51,143 bases of DNA from an uncultured Lachnospiraceae bacterium (GTDB taxonomy: Bacteria > Bacillota > Clostridia > Lachnospirales > Lachnospiraceae): NCBI GenBank assembly GCA_947626415.1, contig CANQSA010000019.1, positions 1-51,143 of the forward strand, written 5' to 3'. Below the pieces are notes generated by a model, which was given only the letters and a program-made list of their open reading frames with translations, was not told where the DNA came from and did not search any database. Below are positions 40,333-49,026 of this stretch, one piece after another (the first letter of the stretch is position 1; every line of letters begins with the position of its first letter). The translations under genes were made by a program, and so were the position numbers.

Positions 40333-41484
40333 ATGAATGAACGCTTTGAAACCAGATGTGTTCACGGGGATATTGATTCCTCTCCGTGTGATGAAAACAG
40401 AGCGATAAGCTTTCCGATTTATCAGACCACCTCTTTTGGCCATCTTAAGACCGGTCACAATGAAAGCGGATTTGACTATTCAAGGGAGTCAAACCCGACC
40501 AGACAGCGCTTGGAGGAGATCGTATCTTCTCTTGAAGGGGCAGTCGGAACAACCGCATTTTCATCAGGGATGGCGGCTATCAGTGCCTGTTTTGAGTTAT
40601 TCTCACCTGGAGATCACATTATCTGTTCCGAGGATCTGTACGGCGGCGTGATACGCCTGCACAATTTGATCAGTGTCAAAAACGGTCTTCAGATCGATTA
40701 TGCAGATACGACGGATCTGTCAGTTGTTTTGACCGCAATTCGTCCGGAAACAAAAGCCATATATGTAGAAACGCCGGGAAATCCCATGATGGAAATTACG
40801 GATCTGCGTGCCTGTGCAAAGATTGCCCGCGAACACGGTCTTTTGCTTATCGTAGACAATACATTTCTGTCTCCGTATTTTCAGAATCCATTGGAGCTTG
40901 GCGCAGATATCGTGATTCACAGCGGAAGCAAATTCTTGTCGGGTCACAATGATACGATTGCGGGGTTTGCCTCGTCAAAGGATCAGGTGCTTGCCGATAA
41001 AATACGGCTTCTTTCAAAGACAACAGGCGGCGTCTTGTCTCCTTTTGATTCGTGGCTTGTTATGCGTGGAATAAAAACTCTGCCTATCCGTATGGAGCAG
41101 CAGCAGAAAAATGCGCAGAAGGTCGCCGGGTGGCTTCTGGAACAAGAGAAGGTAAAAAAAGTGTTTTATCCGGGACTAAAAAACCATCCCGGATATGACA
41201 TCCATGCAGGTCAGACAAGAGGCGCGGGCAGTATGATCTCTTTTAGCGTGGATTGTGCAGATACGGCTTTGCGTATGCTTCAAAAAGTAAAAATAGTGAC
41301 ATTTGCGGAAAGTCTCGGCGGGACGGAATCGCTGCTTACCTATCCCGTTCTTCAAACTCACCCGGATGTGCCGGCCAAAACACGGGAACATCTCGGCATT
41401 ACAGATACGCTTTTGCGCCTATCCGTAGGGATTGAAAATGCAGACGATATTATTTCCGACCTGAAGCAGGCATTGGAGGACTAA
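40333..41484 (+). CDS. trans-sulfuration PLP enzyme (cystathionine gamma-synthase/lyase family)
   Basis: The protein has 383 residues. The PLP-binding lysine is in IVIHSGSKFLSGHNDTIAG near 201. Other family blocks are YSRESNPTRQRLEE, TTAFSSGMAAISACF and SLGGTESLLTYP. These enzymes make or break cystathionine, or release H2S and methanethiol from cysteine or methionine. Which reaction it performs cannot be fixed from sequence; position with cysK and MalY-type genes favours cysteine or cystathionine breakdown, or homocysteine synthesis. It starts 7 bases after the cysK remnant stop, with GAAAGGGAG upstream. The next gene starts one base after its stop codon. Confidence 0.93.
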   Translation: MNERFETRCVHGDIDSSPCDENRAISFPIYQTTSFGHLKTGHNESGFDYSRESNPTRQRLEEIVSSLEGAVGTTAFSSGMAAISACFELFSPGDHIICSEDLYGGVIRLHNLISVKNGLQIDYADTTDLSVVLTAIRPETKAIYVETPGNPMMEITDLRACAKIAREHGLLLIVDNTFLSPYFQNPLELGADIVIHSGSKFLSGHNDTIAGFASSKDQVLADKIRLLSKTTGGVLSPFDSWLVMRGIKTLPIRMEQQQKNAQKVAGWLLEQEKVKKVFYPGLKNHPGYDIHAGQTRGAGSMISFSVDCADTALRMLQKVKIVTFAESLGGTESLLTYPVLQTHPDVPAKTREHLGITDTLLRLSVGIENADDIISDLKQALED

Positions 41485-41485
41485 A

Positions 41486-42667
41486 ATGACATATTATGAT
41501 TTTGACAAAGTTGTAAACCGTCAGGGGACAAACAGTCTGAAATATGATTTTGCGGCAGAACGCGGCTATCCTGCCGATGTGCTTCCTCTTTGGGTAGCGG
41601 ATATGGATTTCCCGACGGCCCAGCCTGTGCTGGACGCTTTGCATGAGGCTGTCAGTCACGGTATTTTCGGTTACAGCGAAGTAAAGGACGGCTATTATCA
41701 GGCAGTTTCAGAGTGGTTTCAAAAGCATTTCGGATGGGAAACAAACCCTGAATGGCTTGTAAAAACTCCGGGCGTGGTATTCGCTCTTGCAATGGCGGTT
41801 CGTGCACTGACAGAACCCGGTGACAGTGTGATGATTCAAACTCCGGTGTACTACCCTTTCTATTCCGTTATCCGCGATAATGACAGAAAACTTGTAGAAA
41901 ACGAATTGTTATATAAAGATGGACGTTATGAAATAGACTTTGCCGATTTTGAAGCGAAGATCAGGGATTACCATGTAAAGCTGTTTATCTTGTGTTCACC
42001 GCATAACCCTGTCGGCAGAGTATGGACAAAAGCAGAGCTTCAAAAAATAGGTGCGCTCTGCAAAAAGTACGGAGTGATTGTTGCTTCAGATGAAATTCAC
42101 TGCGATTTTACCCTTCCGGGACATTTGCATACTGTTTTTACTGTGGGATGCCCGGAACTCGCGGAACAGACTATTATTTGTACAGCTCCGAGCAAAACTT
42201 TTAATTTGGCGGGTTTGCAGGTTTCAAACATCTGGATCGCAAATAGAAACATCCGCCGCAAGTTTCTAAAAGAAATAGATCGCAGCGGATATTCCCAATT
42301 GAATTCTTTAGGTTTGGTCGCAGCGCAGGCAGCGTATGAAAACGGCGAAGAATGGCTGCTTCAGTGTAAGCGTTATTTGCAGGGCAACCTTGATTTTTTG
42401 CGTACATTTTTAAAAGACAAGCTTCCCGAAATCAAACTTGTAGAGCCTGACGGAACCTATTTTGCCTGGCTGGATTGCTCTGAACTCGGCTTAAATCATA
42501 AGGAGTTGAAGAATCTCATTGTAAATAAAGCAAAGCTTTGGCTGGACGATGGATATATTTTCGGGAAAAAGTCATCTCCGTTTCAGCGGGTTGTGCTTGC
42601 CTGTTCACAGAAAACATTAGCGCAGGCTTTAGAGAAGCTCGAGGCTGCCGTTCATAACAAAGGATAA
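41486..42667 (+). CDS. MalY/PatB family C-S lyase (class I/II aminotransferase fold)
   Basis: The protein has 393 residues. The PLP lysine is in CTAPSKTFNLAGLQ near 235. LPLWVADMDFPTAQPVLDAL at the start and FILCSPHNPVGRVWTKAEL in the middle are typical of PatB/MalY, which split cystathionine or cysteine conjugates into pyruvate, ammonia and a thiol. It is one base from the preceding PLP enzyme gene, with TTGGAGG as ribosome site. The two could run a cystathionine route between cysteine and homocysteine. It is the last gene of the LysR-controlled operon; no clear terminator follows. Confidence 0.93.
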   Translation: MTYYDFDKVVNRQGTNSLKYDFAAERGYPADVLPLWVADMDFPTAQPVLDALHEAVSHGIFGYSEVKDGYYQAVSEWFQKHFGWETNPEWLVKTPGVVFALAMAVRALTEPGDSVMIQTPVYYPFYSVIRDNDRKLVENELLYKDGRYEIDFADFEAKIRDYHVKLFILCSPHNPVGRVWTKAELQKIGALCKKYGVIVASDEIHCDFTLPGHLHTVFTVGCPELAEQTIICTAPSKTFNLAGLQVSNIWIANRNIRRKFLKEIDRSGYSQLNSLGLVAAQAAYENGEEWLLQCKRYLQGNLDFLRTFLKDKLPEIKLVEPDGTYFAWLDCSELGLNHKELKNLIVNKAKLWLDDGYIFGKKSSPFQRVVLACSQKTLAQALEKLEAAVHNKG

Positions 42668-42756
42668 GTTTACCTTACAGGCTGTTTCTGAAAAAATTTA
42701 TTTTTCCGGAATGTGCCGCATATGTATTTTTATAGGAAGATTTATGGAGTACAGAG

Positions 42757-43281
42757 ATGCGGTTTATTTTATATTTATCCAATGTGATGATCCCGCTGGT
42801 GGTGGTCTATGTGGTGATCTATGGGTTGCTGATGAAGCGGAATGTATATGAGGATTTTCTGGCGGGCGCGAAGGACGGACTGAAGACTGTAGTGAAGATC
42901 GTACCTACCCTGATCGGGCTGATGGTAGGGGTCGGGGTGCTGCGGGCGTCCGGATTCCTGGAGGATTTGGCGTCCTGGCTGGGAAATATAACGGAGTACA
43001 TCCATCTTCCGGCGCCGCTGCTGCCTTCCATTCTGGTGCGGATGTTTTCTTCTTCGGCGGCAACGGGCTTACTGCTGGATCTTTATAAATCATACGGGAC
43101 GGATTCTTATATCGGAATGGCGGCTTCGATCATGATGGGCTGTACGGAAACGATCTTTTATACCATGTCGGTATATTTTATGGCGGCAAAGGTGACGAAA
43201 ACCAGATGGACGCTTACGGGCGCTCTGATTTCCACATTTGCCGGGATCGGAGCCAGTCTGCTGCTGGCAGGCTGGATGTAG
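42757..43281 (+). CDS. spmB: spore maturation protein SpmB
   Basis: The protein has 174 residues with four to five membrane segments of the nucleoside-recognition (Gate) domain family. PTLIGLMVGVGVLRASG near 50, then PAPLLPSILVRMFSSSAATGLL and MGCTETIFYTMSVYF, are SpmB blocks. In Bacillus, SpmA and SpmB are needed for proper dehydration of the spore core; the transported substance is not settled. spmA normally lies directly upstream; here the upstream genes are sulfur genes, so spmB stands alone unless spmA lies elsewhere. GGAG lies 8 bases before the ATG. Confidence 0.92.
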   Translation: MRFILYLSNVMIPLVVVYVVIYGLLMKRNVYEDFLAGAKDGLKTVVKIVPTLIGLMVGVGVLRASGFLEDLASWLGNITEYIHLPAPLLPSILVRMFSSSAATGLLLDLYKSYGTDSYIGMAASIMMGCTETIFYTMSVYFMAAKVTKTRWTLTGALISTFAGIGASLLLAGWM

Positions 43282-43306
43282 AAATCAAAAGACGGGCACT
43301 CAAAAA

Positions 43307-43334
43307 GGAGAGAAGCGAAAATCGGCTTCTCTCC
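43307..43334. repeat. inverted repeat after spmB
   Basis: GGAGAGAAGC and GCTTCTCTCC form a 10-bp perfect stem with an 8-base loop. No T run follows on the plus strand, so it is a weak terminator candidate. Confidence 0.45.
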
Positions 43335-43391
43335 TGTGGTGTGCGAAATACTGCCTGTTACGGCGTAAAATATTTCAACAGTTTACTGTTC

Positions 43392-43724
43392 TTAAAGATC
43401 CTTAACAACTTTCAAAACTTTGATCAGTTTTTCCTTTTCTTCATCACTGTAGTTAGACAGTAACTTCATAATCTCAGTATCCAGACTGCTGGTCTCTGTA
43501 GATCCATCCTTGTCCGTGAATAATAAGTAGTCTACAGACACGCCAAGCAATTTGGCATAATAAGTAATTACACGAAGGTTTAATTTTACTTTGTTATTCT
43601 CAACGTTACTGATGTAAGCGACCGTTACATTCAGAGCAGTTGCAATGTAATCCTGTGTAATGTTCTTTGCTTTTCTGAGCTGCTGAAGCTTTTGTCCGAT
43701 AGCGGCATAATTTAATTCGCTCAT
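43392..43724 (-). CDS. XRE family helix-turn-helix regulator
   Basis: The protein has 110 residues. The DNA-binding domain covers about 8-65: IGQKLQQLRKAKNITQDYIA, the recognition helix VTVAYISNVENNK, and the closing YYAKLLGVSVDYLLF. The last 40 residues are acidic and helical (YSDEEKEKLIKVLKVV), probably for dimerisation. The start at 43724 follows TTTGGAGG by 5 bases; the open frame extends upstream without a site. It is divergent from the small acidic protein gene. Its targets are not evident. Confidence 0.9.
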   Translation of the reverse strand: MSELNYAAIGQKLQQLRKAKNITQDYIATALNVTVAYISNVENNKVKLNLRVITYYAKLLGVSVDYLLFTDKDGSTETSSLDTEIMKLLSNYSDEEKEKLIKVLKVVKDL

Positions 43725-43897
43725 AAAAACCTCCAAAAAATAGTGGTACGAATAGTATACTAAATGAAATAAAATAAATAAATAGGGAAAAGATATAAGT
43801 TGTATATTTTTTATCAAAAAGTAAGGGAACAAAACATAAAAAAAGAGAAACAGGGGATATTAGATATAGCCGAAAATCAATTGTAAAGGGGGAGTAA

Positions 43898-44119
43898 ATG
43901 ATGAAGCAGGCTTCAAAATATCATGTGAAAAAGGTAAACGACCAGTCCAGACTGCGGGAACGGCAGCTGGATACCATTCTGGACCAGCGGAATATCTGTT
44001 CCGCGACAGACTGCACCGGGCTGATTCCAAACGGAATTGTGGATGAGGACGAGCTCCGCTCCTATGAGGAATTATACCCGTATCTGCCTTTTGATGAGGA
44101 ACCCTTTGAGGATGAATAA
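43898..44119 (+). CDS. small acidic hypothetical protein
   Basis: The protein has 73 residues (72 from the second ATG). The N-terminal third is basic and the C-terminal third strongly acidic (YPYLPFDEEPFEDE). Two cysteines (about 34 and 39, CSATDC) lie in the centre. There is no signal or membrane segment. AAAGGGGGAG 5 bases before the ATG is a strong ribosome site, and a terminator directly follows, which supports a real gene. I do not recognise a family. Confidence 0.7.
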   Translation: MMKQASKYHVKKVNDQSRLRERQLDTILDQRNICSATDCTGLIPNGIVDEDELRSYEELYPYLPFDEEPFEDE

Positions 44120-44125
44120 GCGCTG

Positions 44126-44159
44126 TGGAAGCGGGGGAAAAACCTGCTTCCATTTTTTT
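44126..44159 (+). terminator. intrinsic terminator after the small acidic protein gene
   Basis: TGGAAGCGGG and CCTGCTTCCA are perfectly complementary, with a 7-base loop and seven T residues. Confidence 0.85.
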
Positions 44160-44169
44160 CAGAAACTGC

Positions 44170-44198
44170 TTGAATTTGTGAGCAATAAAGAGTAGAAT
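44170..44198 (+). promoter_or_regulatory. promoter of the arabinofuranosidase gene
   Basis: TTGAAT (44170-44175) and TAGAAT (44193-44198) are 17 bases apart; the start codon at 44235 is 36 bases on. Confidence 0.65.
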
Positions 44199-44234
44199 AG
44201 TACAAGATTTCGATTATTTTAAGGAGAGTTTGGC

Positions 44235-45758
44235 ATGGCAAGGTTAGTAGTCAATCCCCATCACAAGATGGGACATATCAACAAAGATATTTACGGACAT
44301 TTTGCAGAGCATCTGGGCCGCTGTATTTATGAGGGACTGTATGTGGGGGAAGATTCCCCGATCCCCAATAAAAACGGTATGCGTACCGACGTAGTAGAGG
44401 CGTTAAAGGAGATGAAGATCCCTGTCCTGCGCTGGCCGGGCGGCTGTTTCGCGGATGAATATCACTGGATGGACGGCATTGGCCCGAAGGAAAGCAGAAA
44501 ACGGATGGTGAATACGCATTGGGGCGGCGTTGTGGAAGACAACAGCTTTGGAACCCATGAGTATTTTGAACTGTGCGACCAGTTAGGATGTGATACATAT
44601 GTCAATCTGAATCTGGGAAGCGGAACGGTACAGGAGATGTCCGAGTGGATCGAATATATGACCTTTGAGGGCGATTCCCCGATGGCGAATCTGCGCCGGA
44701 AGAACGGCAGAGAGGAGCCCTGGAAGATCAAATATGTGGGCGTCGGCAATGAGAACTGGGGCTGCGGCGGAAATATGACGCCGGAGCATTACGCCAACGA
44801 GTACCGAAGATATCAGACCTATGTAAGAGATTACAGAACAGAAGAAGAAAAGAAAGAAGGCATTAAGCCGGGGATCAAGAAGATCTGCTGCGGCGCCAAT
44901 GTAGACGATTACGGCTGGACCGAGGGCGTGCTGGAGACCTGTTTCGCGGGTTATCCCAGACCGAAGACCGGACATATGGACGGGCTGTCCCTGCACTATT
45001 ACGTACATCCGGAAGGCTGGAAGATCAAGGGCAGCGCGACGGATTTTGACGAAGAAGTATGGTATAAGACACTTGCCAAAGCATTATATACAGAGAAACT
45101 GATCGAGCGGCACGGCACGATCATGGATAAGTACGATCCGAAGAAGAAGATCGGCATGATCGTGGATGAATGGGGCAACTGGTTCAAGGTTGAGCCGGGC
45201 ACGAATCCGGGCTTTTTGTATCAGCAGAATACCATGCGGGACGCGCTGGTAGCCGGAATCCATCTGAATATTTTCAATAAACACTGCGACCGTGTGAAGA
45301 TGGCGAATATCGCGCAGATGGTCAATGTACTGCAGGCAGTGATCCTGACCGAAGGCGAGAAGATGATCAAGACGCCGACCTACTATGTATTCCATATGTA
45401 TCGTTTCCATCAGGACGCCGAGCTGGTTGAATCCAGTATCGAATCCGAGAAGATCGGCGCGGACAAGTGGCAGGTTCCGAATCTGCAGGAGTCTGCTTCC
45501 GTGGCAGAGGACGGCACGATAAACATTACGGTCAATAACCTGTCTGCGGATACGGATTCTCCGGTTGAGTTGTTCCTGACCGATACCGAGATCCACGAGA
45601 TTAAGGCGGAGATTGTAACGAATGAGATGCACGCCATGAATACGTTTGAGAATCCGGATGTGGTAACGGAGGTTCCGTTTACGGAATTTAAGCAGGAAAA
45701 CGGTAAGGTCAGCTTTGTACTGCCGGCCTGCAGCGTAATGCACATCGCAGTAAAATAA
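44235..45758 (+). CDS. abfA: GH51 alpha-L-arabinofuranosidase
   Basis: The protein has 507 residues, the usual length for intracellular GH51 enzymes. [20 protein letters not shown] opens the family. The acid/base Glu is in [11 protein letters not shown] near 175, and the nucleophile Glu in IVDEWGNWF near 295. [13 protein letters not shown] is another GH51 block. There is no signal peptide, so it trims arabinose from small arabino-oligosaccharides taken up by the cell. The C-terminal beta domain ends in [16 protein letters not shown] lies 9 bases before the ATG. It stands alone; no arabinose transporter or regulator is adjacent. Confidence 0.96.
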   Translation: MARLVVNPHHKMGHINKDIYGHFAEHLGRCIYEGLYVGEDSPIPNKNGMRTDVVEALKEMKIPVLRWPGGCFADEYHWMDGIGPKESRKRMVNTHWGGVVEDNSFGTHEYFELCDQLGCDTYVNLNLGSGTVQEMSEWIEYMTFEGDSPMANLRRKNGREEPWKIKYVGVGNENWGCGGNMTPEHYANEYRRYQTYVRDYRTEEEKKEGIKPGIKKICCGANVDDYGWTEGVLETCFAGYPRPKTGHMDGLSLHYYVHPEGWKIKGSATDFDEEVWYKTLAKALYTEKLIERHGTIMDKYDPKKKIGMIVDEWGNWFKVEPGTNPGFLYQQNTMRDALVAGIHLNIFNKHCDRVKMANIAQMVNVLQAVILTEGEKMIKTPTYYVFHMYRFHQDAELVESSIESEKIGADKWQVPNLQESASVAEDGTINITVNNLSADTDSPVELFLTDTEIHEIKAEIVTNEMHAMNTFENPDVVTEVPFTEFKQENGKVSFVLPACSVMHIAVK

Positions 45759-45776
45759 GAAAAAGTAAAAAAGTGC

Positions 45777-45844
45777 TTGATTTTTTGAATAGAATAAGGT
45801 ATGATATGCATTGTGTCAGATGACATAGGACTGGCACAATGCAT
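45777..45844 (+). promoter_or_regulatory. tRNA-Leu promoter and leader hairpin
   Basis: TTGATT (45777-45782) and TATGAT (45800-45805) are 17 bases apart. The leader holds a perfect 10-bp inverted repeat, ATGCATTGTG (45806-45815) and CACAATGCAT (45835-45844), ending 3 bases before the tRNA. Between the arms is TGTCAGATGACA, another small palindrome. Confidence 0.7.
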
Positions 45845-45847
45845 TTT

Positions 45848-45930
45848 GCGGAAGTGGCGGAATGGCAGACGCGCTAGATTCAGGTTCTAGTGGTAGCAAT
45901 ACTGTGTGGGTTCAAGTCCCATCTTCCGCA
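45848..45930 (+). tRNA. tRNA-Leu (anticodon CAG)
   Basis: The acceptor stem GCGGAAG/CTTCCGC with discriminator A, the anticodon stem CTAGA/TCTAG around TTCAGGT (anticodon CAG at 45881-45883) and a long variable arm identify a class II leucine tRNA reading CTG. CCA is not encoded; GGA follows. Confidence 0.96.
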
Positions 45931-45932
45931 GG

Positions 45933-45961
45933 AAATCCTCATCAGATGATGGGGATTTTTT
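45933..45961 (+). terminator. terminator after tRNA-Leu
   Basis: AAATCC-CATC and GATG-GGATTT form a stem around a 3-base loop, followed by a run of T residues. Confidence 0.75.
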
Positions 45962-46045
45962 GTATTACGGCTATTTTTTTTGGCGCTGTATATGTTGTTT
46001 ACGTAGTATTTCTTCTACTTGCAGTTTATTATTCACAAAACGAGG

Positions 46046-46201
46046 ATGTATATCGGCATTGACGTTATGGAGCGGTATGGCGATTACACAAGCGGAAGCA
46101 AGCAGCCGGTCGACTGGGCGGCGCTGAAAGAAAACAGGCATAACTGTGATTCCATCTGGATATTTTTGCAAAATTGTGTTATTCTTAAATCAACGATTTA
46201 A
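46046..46201 (+). pseudogene. possible GH25 lysozyme-like fragment
   Basis: A short open stretch begins MYIGIDVMERYGDY and continues to PVDWAALKEN. The pattern GIDV...(V/I)DWxxLK is how GH25 muramidases begin, with the Asp of GIDV in the active site. The similarity ends after about 31 residues, and the frame then runs through unrelated sequence to a stop at 46,201. It has no good ribosome site. A remnant of a deleted gene is the best explanation; chance is possible. The remainder of 45,962-46,252 shows nothing else. Confidence 0.35.
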
Positions 46202-46252
46202 CGGATTTGACTGAATGGAATATCGGGATTCTATCAGAAAGGAATGACAGAA

Positions 46253-48403
46253 ATGGCACATGGGGTTTTTACGAAAATAACTGCTGTTTTGTTTGCTGCC
46301 GTACTTTTGATTGGCGGCGTATCCGGAACGCCTGCGTATGCGGACGAAAAGATATCGGAAGAAAATCCATTTACAGAAGAAGAAAAAGCATATGCGGCAG
46401 CCTGCGGAACATTGAAGGTGGGGTATGTACGGGATCGGAAGCCCATCTCGTTTCGTGGAGAAGACGGAGAACTGGCGGGAATTTCCAGAGATATCTTTGA
46501 CCGGATCGCAGAACTCACAGGATTTCAATTTGAATATGTCGAACTGCCGGCCGGTTCCGTAACCTATGATTATCTGCTGGGAGAAGGATTCGATCTGGTG
46601 ACCGGCGTGGAATATAATAAGGAGAATCAGAAAGCAAGAGGGATCCTGATGAGCGATCCCTACCTTTCAAGCCGGAAGGTGATCGTGGCAAAAGCTGGAC
46701 TGGAGTTTAAGGACGAAGGGCATTATAAAGTGGCGATCTCTACCGGTTCGCAGACGATCAAGAAGGTGCTGACCAGCCGGTATCCCAATTTTGAAATGGC
46801 AGACTATGACACCATAGAAGACTGTTTGACCGCAATCAACAACGGGGAAGTGGATCTGCTGATCCAGAATCAGTATGTAGCAGAGTACTGGCTGTATAAA
46901 CCGATCTACAGTGACCTCAAGGTGATCCCGGTTGTGGGAATGGACGATCAGATGTGCTTTTCCGGCGTGGTGCCGCTGGAACAAAATGACAGCGCCGTTT
47001 GGGAAGAACGCCAGATGCAGGTTACCATGATCAATAAAGCCATCGCCCAGATGACCGACGGCGAGGTGGCGGCTTATATTATTGAATCCACGATGGAAAA
47101 TATGTACAAATATACCGTGGGAGATTTCCTGTATCAATACCGCTATACCCTGATACTGCTGGCGGCTGCCGTTGTCGCGATCAGCGTTCTGGTATATCTC
47201 AATATACGCGTTCAGCTCCGCTCCATTAAGGATCGTGCCGATGCGAAGGCAAAAGGAGATTTCCTTTCCACGATGAGCCATGAGATCCGGACGCCGTTAA
47301 ATGGATTGTTAAGCCTTAATTATCTGATGTCCCAGAATCTGGGGGACCGGGAAAAACTGACGCATTATCTGCAGCAGTCTTCCTCGGTGGCCCAGTATCT
47401 GCAGTCATTGGTAAATAATATTCTGGATATGTCAAAACTGCAGGAGAGCGAGATGCGGCTGGAAAAGAAGCCGTTTAATCTGCAGCTGCTTCTGGAAACC
47501 GTGGAATCAATTGAAAAAAGCGCTATGGAAGAAAAACAGCTCCATTTTCAGATGGATACGGAACTGCCGTATCCGGAAATTTTGGGCGATGAACTGCGGG
47601 TTCAGCAGATTTTGATCAATATTGTTGATAATGCGCGGAAATACACGCAGGAGGGCGGTTTCGTCACTGTGACGGTTCGGCAGGAGAAGGGCGCCGACGG
47701 CAGGATCACAACGATCATTGAGACAGCGGACAATGGTCAGGGCATGAGTGAAGAATTTCAAAGGAAGATCTTTGAGCCGTTTACACAGGAAAGCAGCGCG
47801 GTTTCACAAGGCAATCAGGGAACCGGATTGGGAATGGCGATCTGTTCTCTGCTGGCGGAACGCATGGGCGGCAGGCTGACGGTAGAAAGCAAGCTGGGAG
47901 AAGGCAGCCGGTTTACCTTTATCCTTCCGGCAGAGCCGGCGGCAGTCCCGCAGGATTCAGAGCAGTCGGAAGAAACGGAACTGACGGCCGCAGAGGCGGC
48001 GGATCCGGATAAGCAGGAGAAAAAGCCGACGATCCTGATTGCGGAAGACAATGAACTGAACGGAGAAATTTTGCTGGAACTGCTGACCGGAGAGGGATTT
48101 CTTGCGACCCGCGCAGAAAACGGAAAGAAAGCGCTGGAGATATTTGAATCCTCCGCGCCCGGCACCTACAACGTGATCCTGATGGATATTCTGATGCCGG
48201 AAATGGACGGATTTGAAGCGTCGAAGGCAATTCGCGCGCTGAACCGTCCGGACGCGGCTTCCGTTCGGATCTTTGCCTGCACGGCCAATTCGTTTCAGGA
48301 GGACAAAGAACGGGCGATGGAAAGCGGAATGGACGATTTTATCGCGAAGCCCATCGATATTCAGGATCTCTTAAAGAAACTGGAATCCTGCCCGGTCAAG
48401 TAA
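46253..48403 (+). CDS. hybrid sensor histidine kinase with periplasmic-binding-type sensor and receiver
   Basis: The protein has 716 residues. A signal peptide or first membrane segment (about 8-30) is followed by one bacterial extracellular solute-binding (SBP_bac_3) domain (about 40-285; LKVGYVRDRKPISF, GISRDIFDRIAELTGF). A membrane segment lies at about 298-318. HisKA follows with the phosphorylated His in FLSTMSHEIRTPLNG near 342, then the ATPase domain (NIVDNARKYT, DNGQGMSEE, GTGLGMAI) and a receiver domain (ILIAEDNELNGE; phospho-Asp in LMDILMPEMDG near 645). The layout is like EvgS/BvgS: binding of a small amino-acid-like ligand drives a phosphorelay. No HPt or partner regulator is adjacent. 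ATG 46253 has AAAGGA 9 bases upstream; ATG 46244 is too close to it. Confidence 0.93.
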   Translation: MAHGVFTKITAVLFAAVLLIGGVSGTPAYADEKISEENPFTEEEKAYAAACGTLKVGYVRDRKPISFRGEDGELAGISRDIFDRIAELTGFQFEYVELPAGSVTYDYLLGEGFDLVTGVEYNKENQKARGILMSDPYLSSRKVIVAKAGLEFKDEGHYKVAISTGSQTIKKVLTSRYPNFEMADYDTIEDCLTAINNGEVDLLIQNQYVAEYWLYKPIYSDLKVIPVVGMDDQMCFSGVVPLEQNDSAVWEERQMQVTMINKAIAQMTDGEVAAYIIESTMENMYKYTVGDFLYQYRYTLILLAAAVVAISVLVYLNIRVQLRSIKDRADAKAKGDFLSTMSHEIRTPLNGLLSLNYLMSQNLGDREKLTHYLQQSSSVAQYLQSLVNNILDMSKLQESEMRLEKKPFNLQLLLETVESIEKSAMEEKQLHFQMDTELPYPEILGDELRVQQILINIVDNARKYTQEGGFVTVTVRQEKGADGRITTIIETADNGQGMSEEFQRKIFEPFTQESSAVSQGNQGTGLGMAICSLLAERMGGRLTVESKLGEGSRFTFILPAEPAAVPQDSEQSEETELTAAEAADPDKQEKKPTILIAEDNELNGEILLELLTGEGFLATRAENGKKALEIFESSAPGTYNVILMDILMPEMDGFEASKAIRALNRPDAASVRIFACTANSFQEDKERAMESGMDDFIAKPIDIQDLLKKLESCPVK

Positions 48404-48473
48404 CGGGAAACAAATACTGGAACAAAGTTGCCTGTCGGGAGGCGCTGGAGGCAAATTTGAAGGAGGGATAAGT

Positions 48474-48827
48474 TTGAAACTAAGAGGTAGCGGAAGAATG
48501 GGAAAGAAATTGAGCGCGGAGGAGCGGATGAGGCTTCTGTGTGAAAAATCTTTGCCCTTCGTGGCGAAGATGCTGGACGGGGCCGGGCCGGCGTCCTGAC
48601 GGAATTATATCACGATGACCATCCCGGAGAACGACCGGGTGACGGGCATTCTGTAGGTGGGGATCACCCGGGATCGATGGTATGTGCTGACCGGAGCCAT
48701 GCCCGTAGGGTCGGACAGGCTGGTGTCCCAATATTTAAAGCAGGGTACGAAGGAGGAGATCCGGGCGTACATGGAAGGAACCCCAAAACATTACAGTATA
48801 TCACGGCAGGGTGTTGAAAAGTTCTGA
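48474..48827 (+). pseudogene. decayed hypothetical gene with two in-frame stops
   Basis: A strong ribosome site (GAAGGAGGG) precedes TTG 48474. One frame then reads for 117 codons to a TGA at 48825, interrupted only by TGA at 48597 and TAG at 48654. The pieces (MGKKLSAEERMRLLCEK; NYITMTIPENDRVTGIL; RDRWYVLTGAMPVGSDRLV; SQYLKQGTKEEIRAYMEG) look like normal protein, with no frameshift. Point mutations have probably inactivated it recently. The family is unknown to me. A selenocysteine at the first stop seems unlikely because the second stop is TAG. Confidence 0.6.
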
Positions 48828-48871
48828 AAAAGCCTGTAAAGTCAATGGTTTCACGGCGAGAAAAGCCGTTT

Positions 48872-48902
48872 ACTACACCACTACTACACTACTACTACAC
48901 CA
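48872..48902. repeat. CTA-rich short tandem repeat
   Basis: An array of ACTAC/CTACTACAC units (about 30 bases) lies between the pseudogene and the AlbA-type gene. Simple repeats like this are prone to slippage. Confidence 0.7.
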
Positions 48903-48952
48903 TTTGGGGAAGAGGCTTGATATGGCATTATTTTCTTCTAGAATTTTATGAT

Positions 48953-49015
48953 TTATTCCCAATTTTATTCCCAGCGTGCTATAATAGACATAGTTGGGAA
49001 TAAAAGTTGGGTAAA
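48953..49015 (+). promoter_or_regulatory. promoter and four-part operator of the AlbA-type gene
   Basis: An extended -10 (TGCTATAAT, 48977-48985) is flanked by TTATTCCCAA (48953-48962) and TTTTATTCCCA (48963-48973) upstream, and TTGGGAATAA (48994-49003) and TTGGGTAAA (49007-49015) downstream. The inner and outer copies are inverted to each other, so a dimeric regulator could close a loop over the promoter. Confidence 0.75.
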
Positions 49016-49026
49016 GGAGCATACTA

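Noticed and set aside
45815-45826. third TetR operator in the tRNA-Leu leader (TGTCAGATGACA)
   Set aside because: The half-sites are in the opposite orientation and spacing (TGTCA-N2-TGACA), so it is not the TGACA-N3-TGTCA operator.
48597-48599. selenocysteine codon at the TGA
   Set aside because: A second stop (TAG) follows 19 codons later and no SECIS-like hairpin is evident, so inactivation is simpler.
48872-48902. CRISPR array
   Set aside because: The units are 5-9 bases without spacers; no cas gene occurs in the window.
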